Source of the DNA: Fragilariopsis cylindrus CCMP1102
Taxonomy: Eukaryota; Bacillariophyta; Bacillariophyceae; Bacillariales; Bacillariaceae
Assembly (NCBI GenBank): GCA_900095095.1
Contig: FMBT01000469.1
Location: 1-64,000, forward strand
DNA: 64,000 bases
Direction: 5' to 3'
The notes under the pieces were generated by a model. It saw only the letters and a program-made list of their open reading frames with translations. It had not been told where the DNA came from and made no database searches. Shown here piece by piece: positions 48,578 through 57,910 of the stretch (the first letter of the stretch is position 1; every line of letters starts with the position of its first letter). The translations under genes were made by a program, and so were the position numbers.

Positions 48578-48766
48578 CTAAACCCGATTTGGAAGCAACG
48601 ACGTATTAGTACTACTAGTAATGAATTAATCAAGTCGTTGTCATGAAGTGATGAGGACAAGTAGCTGGTGTCCCTTTTAATAATTTATCTTTTGATAGTA
48701 TATTATTTGATGATACTGTACTAATTCTTCTTACTTCATCAGTTCCTTTATCCCAATCAGTCTCTA

Positions 48767-50356
48767 CTACAACATCGCTGCTGATGTTGTCTCCCTCTTG
48801 CTGCCGTTTTTTTTGCTGTGACGTTCGTGTTCAACTTGTTGTTGCATCCGACGTTCTAATTTCTGTTGACGATGACGTTCATATTCAAGTTGTTGCTGCT
48901 GCCAATTCAATTGTGATTGCTGTTGTTCTGTAAGTATCTTTCCTTCCAATACTTTCCGTACATCTCTGTCATCTTCTTCGTGTAACCGTGCTTTTCTTCG
49001 TTTCGCTTGATGTTCATTAAGTCCGATACTATTATCTTGACTGCTGGACGTCATAGCAGAATTACGTTTACGTTTTTCATCATGACATTGAGCTTCTTGA
49101 TAAAGCAAACTTCCATCACGATGATAATGTTTGGTGGGTTTTGGTAACCACAATTTCGGTTTCGATTTATGCACATTTAATATCAACGACTTTAGTCTCG
49201 ATTTTTCTAGATCATATTGTTCCTTTGCGTGCTTCATAAGAAGGTATTGTTGTTGAAATCCTTCTTTAGTTGATTGGATTTTCGATTCTTCAATCGTAAT
49301 CCGTTTTAGTTTTTGTTCCTGTTCGTTTTGCTTTTAGTAAGAAATTGTACCTCTTCTTTTGTTTCACACAAGTGTTCGCGGTGACGTTGTGGCGATTGCA
49401 TCTGCTGATGCTGCATCTGCTGCTGTTGCTGCTGTAACGATTGTGACTGCGATTGATTCTGCATCTGCATCTGCGATTGCTGTTGCTGTTGCTGTTGTGC
49501 AGTTTTGATCAATAATCTTGCAACTAATTCTTGCTTCTGTTGATGTTGATATTGATGTTCTTGATGTTGATGTTCTTGAAGCTGCTGTTGATACTGCTGT
49601 TGTTGTTGTTGCTGCTGCTGCACATTACCAATCAACATCCTTGCAACTAATTTTTTATGGACTTGCTGTTGTACATGCTGGACTTGCTGCTGCTGCTCTT
49701 GTTCATTTCGCAAAATCCTCGCGACTAATACTTGTTTCTGATTTCGTTGTTCCTCTTGCTGCTGATAATGTGGTTGACGTGATTTTACCATTGCAATTTT
49801 CAATAACGGTTCTTGTTGTTGAATAGGCTGATGCCATTCAACTGCTGCTGCTGTTCTTGGATTTCCTTCGCCTGTTTTCTTTGTGTTCATCTTCCTTCTT
49901 CTTCGAACTAGAAGATGATGATTTTGATCTATTATTATGACGTTTACGTTCCATAATAACAACTAAATCTTCTGAAATTTGTCTGTGTTCTTGACGTAAT
50001 GCCTGCTCGATTTTATCACTACGACTCTTCTCGTCCTCGTCGCTCGAATTATCATCTACTGTCGATGCTTTGTTACGACGATTACGTGATTGGTAACGAT
50101 TTGTCAATTCAATTGCAATTTCTTCTTGCTGTGCTTGAAGCATCACTATATACTGCTGATGTTGCTGTTCTTTAGGATCATTGGAGGCAGCAATAACAAG
50201 TTGCTGTTGCTGTTGTTGCTCTTGCTCTTGCTGTTTCATTTGTCCATCTAACCGTATCGCCTGTTGTGTGATGGTGATATCGGGTTGTGCTACGGCAATA
50301 TCATCCGGCGAGGACGACATGGAGGCGGTGTTTACTACAGGATTTGTTGCTTCCAT
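48767..50356 (-). CDS. Gln-rich coiled-coil protein, unknown function
   Basis: ATG 50356 starts MEATNPVVNTASMSSSPDD. About 525 residues rich in Gln, Glu, Arg and Lys. Coiled-coil stretches include QQEEIAIELTNRYQSRNRR and EQALRQEHRQISEDLVVIM; a basic Ser-rich stretch (RKRHNNRSKSSSSSS) may be a nuclear signal. In the middle, a spaced motif recurs: QVLVARILRNEQ, KLVARMLIGNVQ, ELVARLLIKTAQ, each followed by a Gln run, giving at least three repeats. The C-terminus (QQYLLMKHAKEQYDLEKSRLK, LNEHQAKRRKARLHEEDD) is charged and helical. Frames follow 50356, then about 49880, about 49850, and about 49290, each step as for one lost base. Could be a nuclear scaffold or transcription cofactor; no domain is assigned. 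Confidence 0.6.
49470..49780 (-). repeat. Repeated 'LVARxLI' unit with poly-Gln spacers
   Basis: Three copies of VARILRNEQ / VARMLIGNVQ / VARLLIKTAQ are spaced by CAG/CAA-rich Gln tracts. DNA of the shared part is TAGTTGCAAG-type in all three (seen on the plus strand as CTTGCAACTAATT twice and a relative once). Internal gene duplication likely. Confidence 0.7.
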
Positions 50357-51826
50357 CGTCGTTGCTGCTGACTTATATAGGGTAGTATTGCAGAGTTACA
50401 GTTTTTGTTATAGGTACGACTTGATTTTTGATTGAGGAGTGTACAATACAATTTGATAAAATGGAAAGTGCAATTTAGGTAGTGGGAAAATGAAAATGGT
50501 GTACAGTACTGCCTAGCTAGTATGCAATATATTTTGATTTTTTTTTCGATGTTCTTTCTCAACTACACTCCTCCTTTGAAGTATTGTATTGTTGCATGCA
50601 ATATGGTCCAGATCCACAATATAGTTTATAACTAGATCAAACACAAGTTTGTTCTAGAATGAAAAGTGTTTACCCTATCCTTTTTCAATTTTAAGCTACT
50701 AAAAAATGTTTCAATAAAGGTGTTGCTCTCATTTGCATTGCATTGCAAACGATAAATACCGGTAGTCAACCCAATTCAAAACAAATCAACCGTTAGGGTT
50801 GGACTCGCCTGGCGATGAGTGTGGGTCTTTGGTTTCGTTTTGTTCTTTTTTTGAACTTGTGATATCGTGGTAGCGTGAAAAGATGTCGTACTACTGTATA
50901 TTAGACCTAGTATCAATACCGTATCAATGAGATTGATAAAAATTGATCAACTTACGTCACTGGTAGCGTGAAAAATTAGCGAAATCACTAAGTATTTCTA
51001 TTTTAGATAACGTTAGCGCGTACAAAACTTTGGCTTTCTTTTGATATACCGGTAGAGAGTCGACTCTCTCATACTTGGCACTACAGCTGGGGTGCAAGCA
51101 AAAAAGCTCATTATTATTATTTTATTGGCAAGTGGTTCAACGGAAGATCGACGACGAGGAACTTTCTTTTGGTGGTGTGCGTACTGTACAAATCTTTCAA
51201 CGGAAGACTGACTCATTCGACTCAAACCGCGTAAAGTGTGATTGAATATCTTAAAATCAATAATTCATTGTAGTCGTCTTTCCGTAACCCGTCTTCGTAT
51301 ATTATTGCGCGGGAGAACCCGGATATTTTGTAATTTCACTCACGACGTGTTCGCGCGCAATTCATTTTAAAACAAATCTATCTATTCTTATTGCACATCA
51401 TCTCATCGATCAATTCATCACGATTCACAATTCACAATTCACTTCCCAAGAACAGACGCTAACATACACGCACAACAACTCACAATCAGAATCAGAATCA
51501 CGTGAATAGATGCTGCCTCAAGAATTAGGAACAGCGATCTCCTTTTGTCTCCCTAGAATAACAGAAGTTTCCTTACCAGAAAAATAAAAGTTGCTGTCCG
51601 GACGAAACTACGAGACAACTGATATTATCCATCTTCTTATTCTGCTGGTCCCATATATCTTCAATCTCATTCTTGTATGAGATACCTCTACTCAAACATC
51701 CAGAAGTGAATCCATCGCATCAAATCATATAGCATAGCTTATCATATCATACAAGTCGTACACTCGAATACGCACAATACCGCCGCATAAACGAAACAAT
51801 AATAGAACAGAATTTACCACAATATA
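50357..51826. other. Intergenic; carries promoter-like module copy 1
   Basis: Between divergent genes. The only strong structure is the 51258-51360 module shared with the H2A.X promoter. A repeated TTTCAACGGAAGA word occurs at about 51137 and 51194. Short CACAATTCACAATTCAC repeat near 51420-51440. Confidence 0.6.
51258..51360 (+). promoter_or_regulatory. Shared upstream module, copy 1 (before gene at 51827)
   Basis: 51258-51335 matches the reverse complement of 54712-54789 with one mismatch in 78 bases, and 51337-51360 matches 54666-54689 exactly. Words inside include TTTCCGTAACCCGTC, GCGCGGGAGAACCCGG and GTTCGCGCGCAA. GC-box words resemble E2F sites. Lies about 470-570 bases before ATG 51827, in the same orientation relative to its gene as copy 2. 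Confidence 0.7.
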
Positions 51827-53160
51827 ATGACGGACCATAATACAGATACTCACACAACAAACGATTGTTCAATCTATCGTTGTGTCTATTTTCTAGCGAT
51901 AATCATTCTGATACCCACCGGACTCTTGCATGGACCATGGGTGCTGTTCCAGATCGGTATAGGACTCGTCCTCCTTCCCTTTGCTGCGGGGACCCTCGCT
52001 TCGGCATTTATTCTCATCGCCTTTGCAATTTGCCATCCTGTCCAGGGAGCTATTATGGCATTTGTTGTTGTGAATATCACCATGATTGCTATGCACGACT
52101 GCCCTATAAGTTTTCTTTTTTTCCCTTTTAGTTGTGCGGTAGCGGTGGATATTCCGATCTTGCTCTTTTCCATCGGGTATCTGTGCCAAACTTCCTATTA
52201 TCAACGAAAGGCAGTCGTCCGAGAGCGGCAGTGGTGCACCGATTTACGGAAGAAACAACAACAGCAACAATTCAGCATCGTCACAACAGCAACAATTCAG
52301 CATCGTCGCTAGACTACTATTGGGTCGGAGAATACGAAGCACCCTCATCGCTACAGTACGTAACACCGAACAACGGTGATGAAAAACAAAGTACTAGTAT
52401 CCAGCTATTCCATAACAACGGCAATCAGCAGCACGGAGCAGTAGAAAAGAATGGTCTCGAAGAGTGTAGTTGTACAGAGGAAGAAGAAGAAGAAGAAGAA
52501 GTGTGTTATAAGATACAGCAGCAACGCTTCCACAAGAAATTTATGGTCACGGTTGACTTATACCAGGCCACCTCGTTGGAAGTGTTGGTCCTTCCAGGAC
52601 GACCGAACAGCGCCATGTTGTCCAAGCCATTGGAGAAGGACCGGTGTATTTCGAAGTGGATACCAATTTTCCTCATCATTCATGCGGGTGGGTTTTCGTT
52701 TCTGGGTGTCGTGATGCCCCTGAAAAGATTAATTGACAACAGTAAGGATACATATGGTCAGGATGATGACTATATATTATGTCCCCACATGGAATGGCAA
52801 ACATATGTTCCGTACATCACTTTGGTCGTAATGGTGATGCTTGCAGTAAGTAATTTTGTTTGGAATAGATACCAAATGGGGGAATTTGCAGCCGTGGCTG
52901 TCCATAATCCTGCCGGTGGTGAGCAAGAACTCGTCACAGTCGTTGGTCTACAAAACAAGATGGAGGAGGACGAATACCACCACCATAGCAATGATGATGA
53001 TGATGATAAGACTGAGACTGAGACTGAGACTGCGTGTACTTCTCGAGAGCTTGACAATGATGATGAGACTGCTTGCACTCGAGAGCTTGACAATGATGAC
53101 GACACCACGTACACTCGAGAGCCTATCGGCACAGGGAGGAATGGAGCCTTCCTGGTTTGA
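51827..53160 (+). CDS. Multi-pass membrane protein, unknown function
   Basis: ATG 51827 begins MTDHNTDTHTTNDCS. Hydrophobic segments: YFLAIIILIPTGLLHG, FQIGIGLVLLPFAAGTL, AFILIAFAICHPVQGAI, VDIPILLFSIGYLC in the first part; after a cytosolic stretch with Gln and Glu runs, WIPIFLIIHAGGFSFLGVV and YVPYITLVVMVMLAVSNF. The frame steps once between 52230 and 52310 (missing-base type), at a place that also carries a perfect 25-bp tandem duplication. The acidic tail has about 42-base repeats encoding RELDNDDETACT. About 440 residues. No family recognised; the paired spans and conserved HGPW and CPHMEW words may help. The upstream region holds the module shared with the H2A.X gene. Confidence 0.65.
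52258..52307 (+). repeat. Perfect 25-bp tandem duplication in coding sequence
   Basis: 52258-52282 and 52283-52307 are identical (each starts ACAACAGCAACAATTCAGC). The length is not a multiple of three, so the same DNA is read in two frames in the two copies. Confidence 0.92.
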
Positions 53161-53798
53161 AAGATGATAGAGACAACCAAAAGAAACAACCGAGCCCAAT
53201 TCGGCAGCGAGAAAAGAAAATTGATGAAGTGAGAAATCGTTGCCAATTTAAAAGAAAAAAGCAAATAAAACGAATTGGAAGACAGTACAGTAAGACGATA
53301 TAATTCGATTGAGAGACGAACGTTACGAACAAACGATACGCGCCTCTTTACACGCCGATATACTAGAGTAGATGAACAGTCATGCCATCCACATGTAAAT
53401 TGCAACATCATTTGTTAAGCAGTCAGTCATAGATGAGCCATAGAAACACTAGGTACATACTATATGTAGTAATATTGAATGCTGTACTACAAAAAAAAGG
53501 ATGTTCAAGATTTTCATTATAGTATATTCTTTCAAAATTAAAAAGGTCACATATAATATTTATTATGCAATACGTGTGTAGTGAGTAAACAGTCTTCATA
53601 TTATTATATCGATATACGACTTTCTCCACCTCATCTCACCTCACCACATCTACTTCATATTAATAAGATTTCTTTTATCCACACTTATTCTTTTTTTGGT
53701 AGACAATAAATCACATCAATATTAATTATATTGTATTTATTATTCCCCAGACACAACACAAACACGGAAAGACGATAAAATTGCAAGGAAGAAAATAT
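53161..53798. other. Spacer between convergent genes, nothing recognised
   Basis: Holds the 3' ends of the membrane-protein gene and H2A.X. No conserved histone-type stem-loop was evident next to the H2A stop. AT-rich. Confidence 0.5.
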
Positions 53799-54422
53799 TT
53801 AAAATTCTTGTGATGCTTTTTTACCACTCGATTTTTGACTTTTTTTAGGAAGTAATACCGCATGAATATTTGGTAACACACCACCCTGTGCAATTGTGAC
53901 ATCACCTAATAATTTATTAAGTTCTTCATCATTCTTTACCGCTAATGTTATGTGTCGTGGAATGATTCTACTTTTTTTATTATCCCGTGCGGCATTGCCG
54001 GCCAATTCTAAAATTTCCGCACATAAATATTCTAATACAGCTGCTAGGTATACTGGTGCACCTGCACCCATTCTTGTTGCATATTTGCCTTGACGTAAAT
54101 ATCGACCAATACGTCCCACCGGGAATTGCAAACCAGCTTTTGCACTTGAGGTTGTACTAACTTTCTTTTCACCTCGGCCACCTTTTCCTTTTCCTATAAT
54201 TAATTCATTCATTCATTCATTATAAAGTACGTAGAGGGTGTAGCAGTAGAAGCAGTGGTAGAGATATTAAACGAAAGAGTAGTTAGTGCATTGATTCCGA
54301 AGGGGCAGGGCAGGTAAACCATCAGAAATACACACACACAGAACTGCACTAAAATACATAGACTGTCTTTATATTTATGTCTCTTATCACGTATAGTATC
54401 GAAACGTACCTTTACCCGACAT
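53799..54422 (-). CDS. Histone H2A.X
   Basis: Core nucleosome histone of the H2A.X type, the variant whose C-terminal Ser is phosphorylated at DNA breaks. Exon 1 is only 13 bases (54422-54410, MSGK plus one base), intron 54194-54409 is GT-AG, exon 2 54193-53799; 135 residues. The sequence shows [12 protein letters not shown], the histone-fold blocks [73 protein letters not shown] and [15 protein letters not shown]. The end is ASQEF, the SQ-acidic-hydrophobic motif of H2A.X. No frame break. A 102-bp module with E2F-like GC boxes lies about 245-370 bases upstream. A spliced, H2A.X-type gene suggests polyadenylated message. The gene may provide both canonical H2A and H2A.X function, as in yeast; that is inference. 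Confidence 0.97.
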
Positions 54423-54665
54423 GATGAACGTTAATTGTTATTAGTTAGTTAGTTAGTTAGTAAGTAGTAGTTAGTTTGGGTTGCTGCTTTTATGCTTTTG
54501 TCGATGTCGTCAGAAGCGAAGGGAATCGGAGGAAGGGGAGTGAGTGAGTCTTTTTTTCTTCAGGGCGGAATCTTGATGCGATGATGCCTTTGCTTTTTTC
54601 TGAATGCATGCAATGCTGCCTAGCCCCGTAGCATATATGCATATCATCAACGACGGAAGAAAGAT

Positions 54666-54789
54666 TTGCGCGCGAACACGTCGTGAGTGCTAAGCAAAAG
54701 AAGCCAAAAAGAATTACAAAATATCCGGGTTCTCCCGCGCCATAATATACGAAGACGGGTTACGGAAAGACGACTACAATGAATTATTG
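54666..54789 (-). promoter_or_regulatory. Shared upstream module, copy 2 (H2A.X promoter)
   Basis: Reverse-complement match to 51258-51360, with a 22-base insertion at 54690-54711. Contains E2F-like TTCTCCCGCGC and TTCGCGCGC words. It lies about 245-370 bases upstream of the H2A.X ATG, which suits a replication-linked promoter element. Function is inferred from position and duplication. Confidence 0.7.
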
Positions 54790-54800
54790 AATTATTGAAT

Positions 54801-56115
54801 AGCATCAAGTATACACCTAAACAGTCATTTTTTTGGAAAATTAAACTATGAAGTTTAAAATTGACCTATTGGATGGAGAACTGTTATATTCCTTAGTCTT
54901 GTAAGCCTACTGATATCTCACAATGTAGGCTCACACACAGAACACATTTTAGGGAATTAACAGGATTCCTGTTATGGCGCCAAGGTTGGCGCCACTTTTT
55001 GGGGTCAAATTTTTGTGGGGGTGTTTCTCCCCCAAAAATTGGTCTTATCGCCCCATTTTGAGAGACAGCGCGTCTCCGAATAAGGGCACGTGCTTTCTTA
55101 TTCAGTGAAAAACGCGGAAATTTCGTTGTATTGGACGCACCTACAGCGTTTATACGAGGCAATAATAATAATTTGGAAAGAGCTCTGTGGAATATTCGCG
55201 AAGAGGTGCAGGGATCGAATCGGGCGCGAGTAAAAGCACTAGGAATAATTTGATTGGATTTTCTGCGCGATATTTATGTACATGTACGATTCAACGTACC
55301 TCCTCTTGTGGGTCAGTTGGTCACAACCCACCGCGGTTGAAAATACGGACGTTGGTTCAATTCTTGCATGCGTCGAATTTGTACGTTTTGCACCAGTACT
55401 TTTATTATTATCAGCTTCCAAAGATTTTCATCTTATTTTTGAAAATTTCTTCTTCAAATTAACGCGTGTTATTAACACGTGTAAAATACTGCAAAATTCC
55501 TTATAACAGGAATCCTGTTAAAATGTACATGCGTACACACAACAAAATATCTCATTTTCATTGAAAGTGTTGCAAAGGACAGCAACAAATGAGTCAAGTG
55601 CACAAACATTTGCATAGTGAATTAGAACATTGTGTTTGCCTCCTACAACTTTTTTGTTCCTGTGATGTGCTTGCAGAATAAAATTGGTTTGCTAATGTGG
55701 TAGGCACAAAAACAACAAGATTTTTGATCAAAATGAACCACAAAATATCTCAGATAAAAGGGTTGCAGAAGACAAAACCAGATGAATCAGGTGGACTAGC
55801 ATCTAGATATTGTATTAGAACATTCTGTTTGCCTCCTACCACTTTTCTGTTCCTGTGGTTGCGGAATAAAAATCATTTTGCTGTTGTGGTAGGCACACAA
55901 ATAACAATATTTTTGATCAAAATGAACCACAAAATATCTCATATAGAAGGGTTGCAGAGGACAACACCAAATAGGTAGGGTGCACAAACATCCACATAGT
56001 GTAGTAGAACATTGTGTTTGTGTCCTACAACTTTTTTGTTGTAGTGGTTTTTTGTTTTAGTGGTTGAGGAATAAAGATTGTTTTGCTGTTGTAGTAGGCA
56101 CAAACAAAAACAACT
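54801..56115. repeat. Dispersed repeat element, copy B, with three tandem ~190-bp units
   Basis: 54801-54939 matches 36524-36642. 55542-56115 holds three tandem diverged units of about 190 bases, starting near 55542, 55741 and 55930, each with AAATATCTCA, GTTGCAnA(G)GACA, TAGAACATT(G/C)TG, TTTGnnTCCTACnACTTTT and AATAAAnATnGTTTTGCTG-like words. The stretch in between holds the TTAA-flanked insert. No coding domain recognised. Confidence 0.8.
54957..55521. mobile_element. Non-autonomous DNA transposon (MITE-like), 565 bp, TTAA ends
   Basis: TTAACAGGATTCCTGTTAT at 54957-54975 is repeated exactly inverted at 55503-55521. If the outer TTAA is the target duplication, the element is 54961-55517 with 15-bp terminal repeats. 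TTAA targets are typical of the piggyBac superfamily, though the ends do not begin CCC. Each end is itself nearly palindromic (AACAGGA/TCCTGTT). Inside are two TGGCGCCA words just after the left end and a strong hairpin at about 55006-55040 (GGGGG...CCCCC). The interior is GC-richer than its surroundings. No transposase. Confidence 0.75.
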
Positions 56116-57910
56116 AAGTGAACAAGAGATCCAGGTGTAGGTTGGTGTGAAACACAATGGTCTATTAACAGTACTAGACGTATTGAATGTGTTTCCCTCC
56201 TACCATCCGTGGTGGTTCGTCATCACTTGACTAAAGTAATTCTGACTGGTATCATTTGTATCCAACAAATTCTCCAGTGGAGTTTGGTTATTGGAATATT
56301 AAACAACTTCGAATAATAAGTTGAATAACTTCTGCTTAGGTGAATAATAAGATGAGTAACTTCTCCTTAGGTTCTAGAACCAACCAAGTCATCCATCTCA
56401 TACTCATAGGGGATGAACCAAGGGTCATGATCCCTCATACTTAACTTATTCTTGCCTCCAAAACACAAACATTGCATTTTGGCCAACATGTCATATTTCC
56501 ATGCCCAAAAGTACCATCTAGAAATAGGCTGCCACAACATCAAAAAAAGCAATTGGACCATGGTTTGAACACCCAGATACCTTCCATATATGCATATGGT
56601 CAAAGTCATATTGGTGGTGGAGTGGGGCGGGGAACAATAGCATAGACATAAAATGGCCCAAGATGCACATGTTGCAAAGATATTTGAGATTTTACCGCCC
56701 ATACCAGGTATGCTGAGTCCCAAATAAAATAGCTAGACATCAACCTAATTCATAAAGCTTTTGGATTATATCATTGCTTTAGGTAACCATACATATATTT
56801 AGAGTGTCATTGGTCAAAATCCACTGCTATTAAAACACACAATTTCTTACTACTAATTGCCAAGTATGGGTGTAATCAAGGCTGTTATGCACCATCAATA
56901 CAGACCTAATAACCTTGAAAGATTATATGGAGCTCAACATTATACCTATGGGTACAAGGTACAATTATTGCTTAGGGATGTAGGGAGGTTAGAAAGGTGT
57001 CAGGGTGTGCTAAGCCCCAAAGGGTCATTTAGGCCCCAAAACAGGTTCCCCCTTTAGCCCCCACATCAGCATGGTCCTGCCCACAGCTTGCAAAGTTTAT
57101 ATTCCCTTTGGTGTATATGGTCAACCTCATGTGCTTACTTTGGGACAATTCATCTTTTTGAGTGTGTACTACGTCGCATACCCCCCCCCCCCCCAAATGG
57201 GCCATTTTCCCATGTCCTAGGCTGCATCACACCCTTTACCACCTTCCAGTGTGAAGAAAACATACCTAGCACCCCAAAGTCCGGTCCAGGCATCCACCGC
57301 ATGCATATTAAGCTCAGATTATACCATCTGATTGGGACTTTATACATGCTAGGATGGGTTAGAATGACAGAAAGTGGAGTGGTACAGGTAGCAAGTACCA
57401 CAGGACGTGATTTAGTTTTTTCGAAATAAAAACTAAATAAGTACAAGTCTTTCCTTTGTACAGTAGTGCCAAGTATGAGAGAGAGAAAGTCAACCAAGGG
57501 TACAGTACAACAAGTACTTGTATGAAGTAACAACATGATACTGTATTAAGAGAGAAGGGAGAACGATCGAGATGACGTCGTATCTAATTTTGGCCTCCCC
57601 CCTTCCCCCAGACTTACCGTACCAACGTGAGTTTGAATACAAGTAACAAAAAACAATACCATACTGAAGAGAAGGGAGAAAAAGCGAGATGATATCGTAC
57701 AGTACTTGTATTTGTTCCCCCCGAGCCCTGCTACTATCACGAATCACAAACTAGGGTGGACGACAGGCATTATTTTAACTGGTTCAACATTATTTAATAT
57801 AAGAAGTCCTATTTTATCATCTACAGGTATATCCTTATTATTTATTTATTTTTCTTCTTTTCCTTTTTGATAAAATTCTCTGCTCAAGCGTCTATTGAAT
57901 ACTTTTTCGA
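56116..57910. other. Intergenic, decayed open frames and a duplicated segment
   Basis: Minus-strand frames at 56367-56723 (MRDHDPWFIPYEYEMDDLV, KMQCLCFGGKNK) and 57150-57536 (RWYNLSLICMRWMPGPDFG, MQPRTWENGPFGGGGG) look like remains of former protein-coding sequence, perhaps of a mobile element, but show no domain that I can name. A C14 run lies at 57181-57194. A diverged tandem segment, AAGTAACAA...GAGAAGGGAGAA...GAGATGA, occurs at about 57525-57580 and 57645-57700. Confidence 0.45.

Noticed and set aside
51258-54789. Reading the inverted pair as terminal repeats of one 3.5-kb transposon
   Set aside because: The segment between holds a histone gene and an ordinary membrane-protein gene, there is no transposase, and no target duplication is visible at the outer ends.
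55187-55462. 91-codon plus-strand frame
   Set aside because: It lies inside the MITE-like element and has no transposase or other domain features.
55697-56157. Small frames on both strands in the 190-bp repeat units
   Set aside because: The peptides recur only because the DNA unit recurs; frames are not kept open across units, so coding is not supported.
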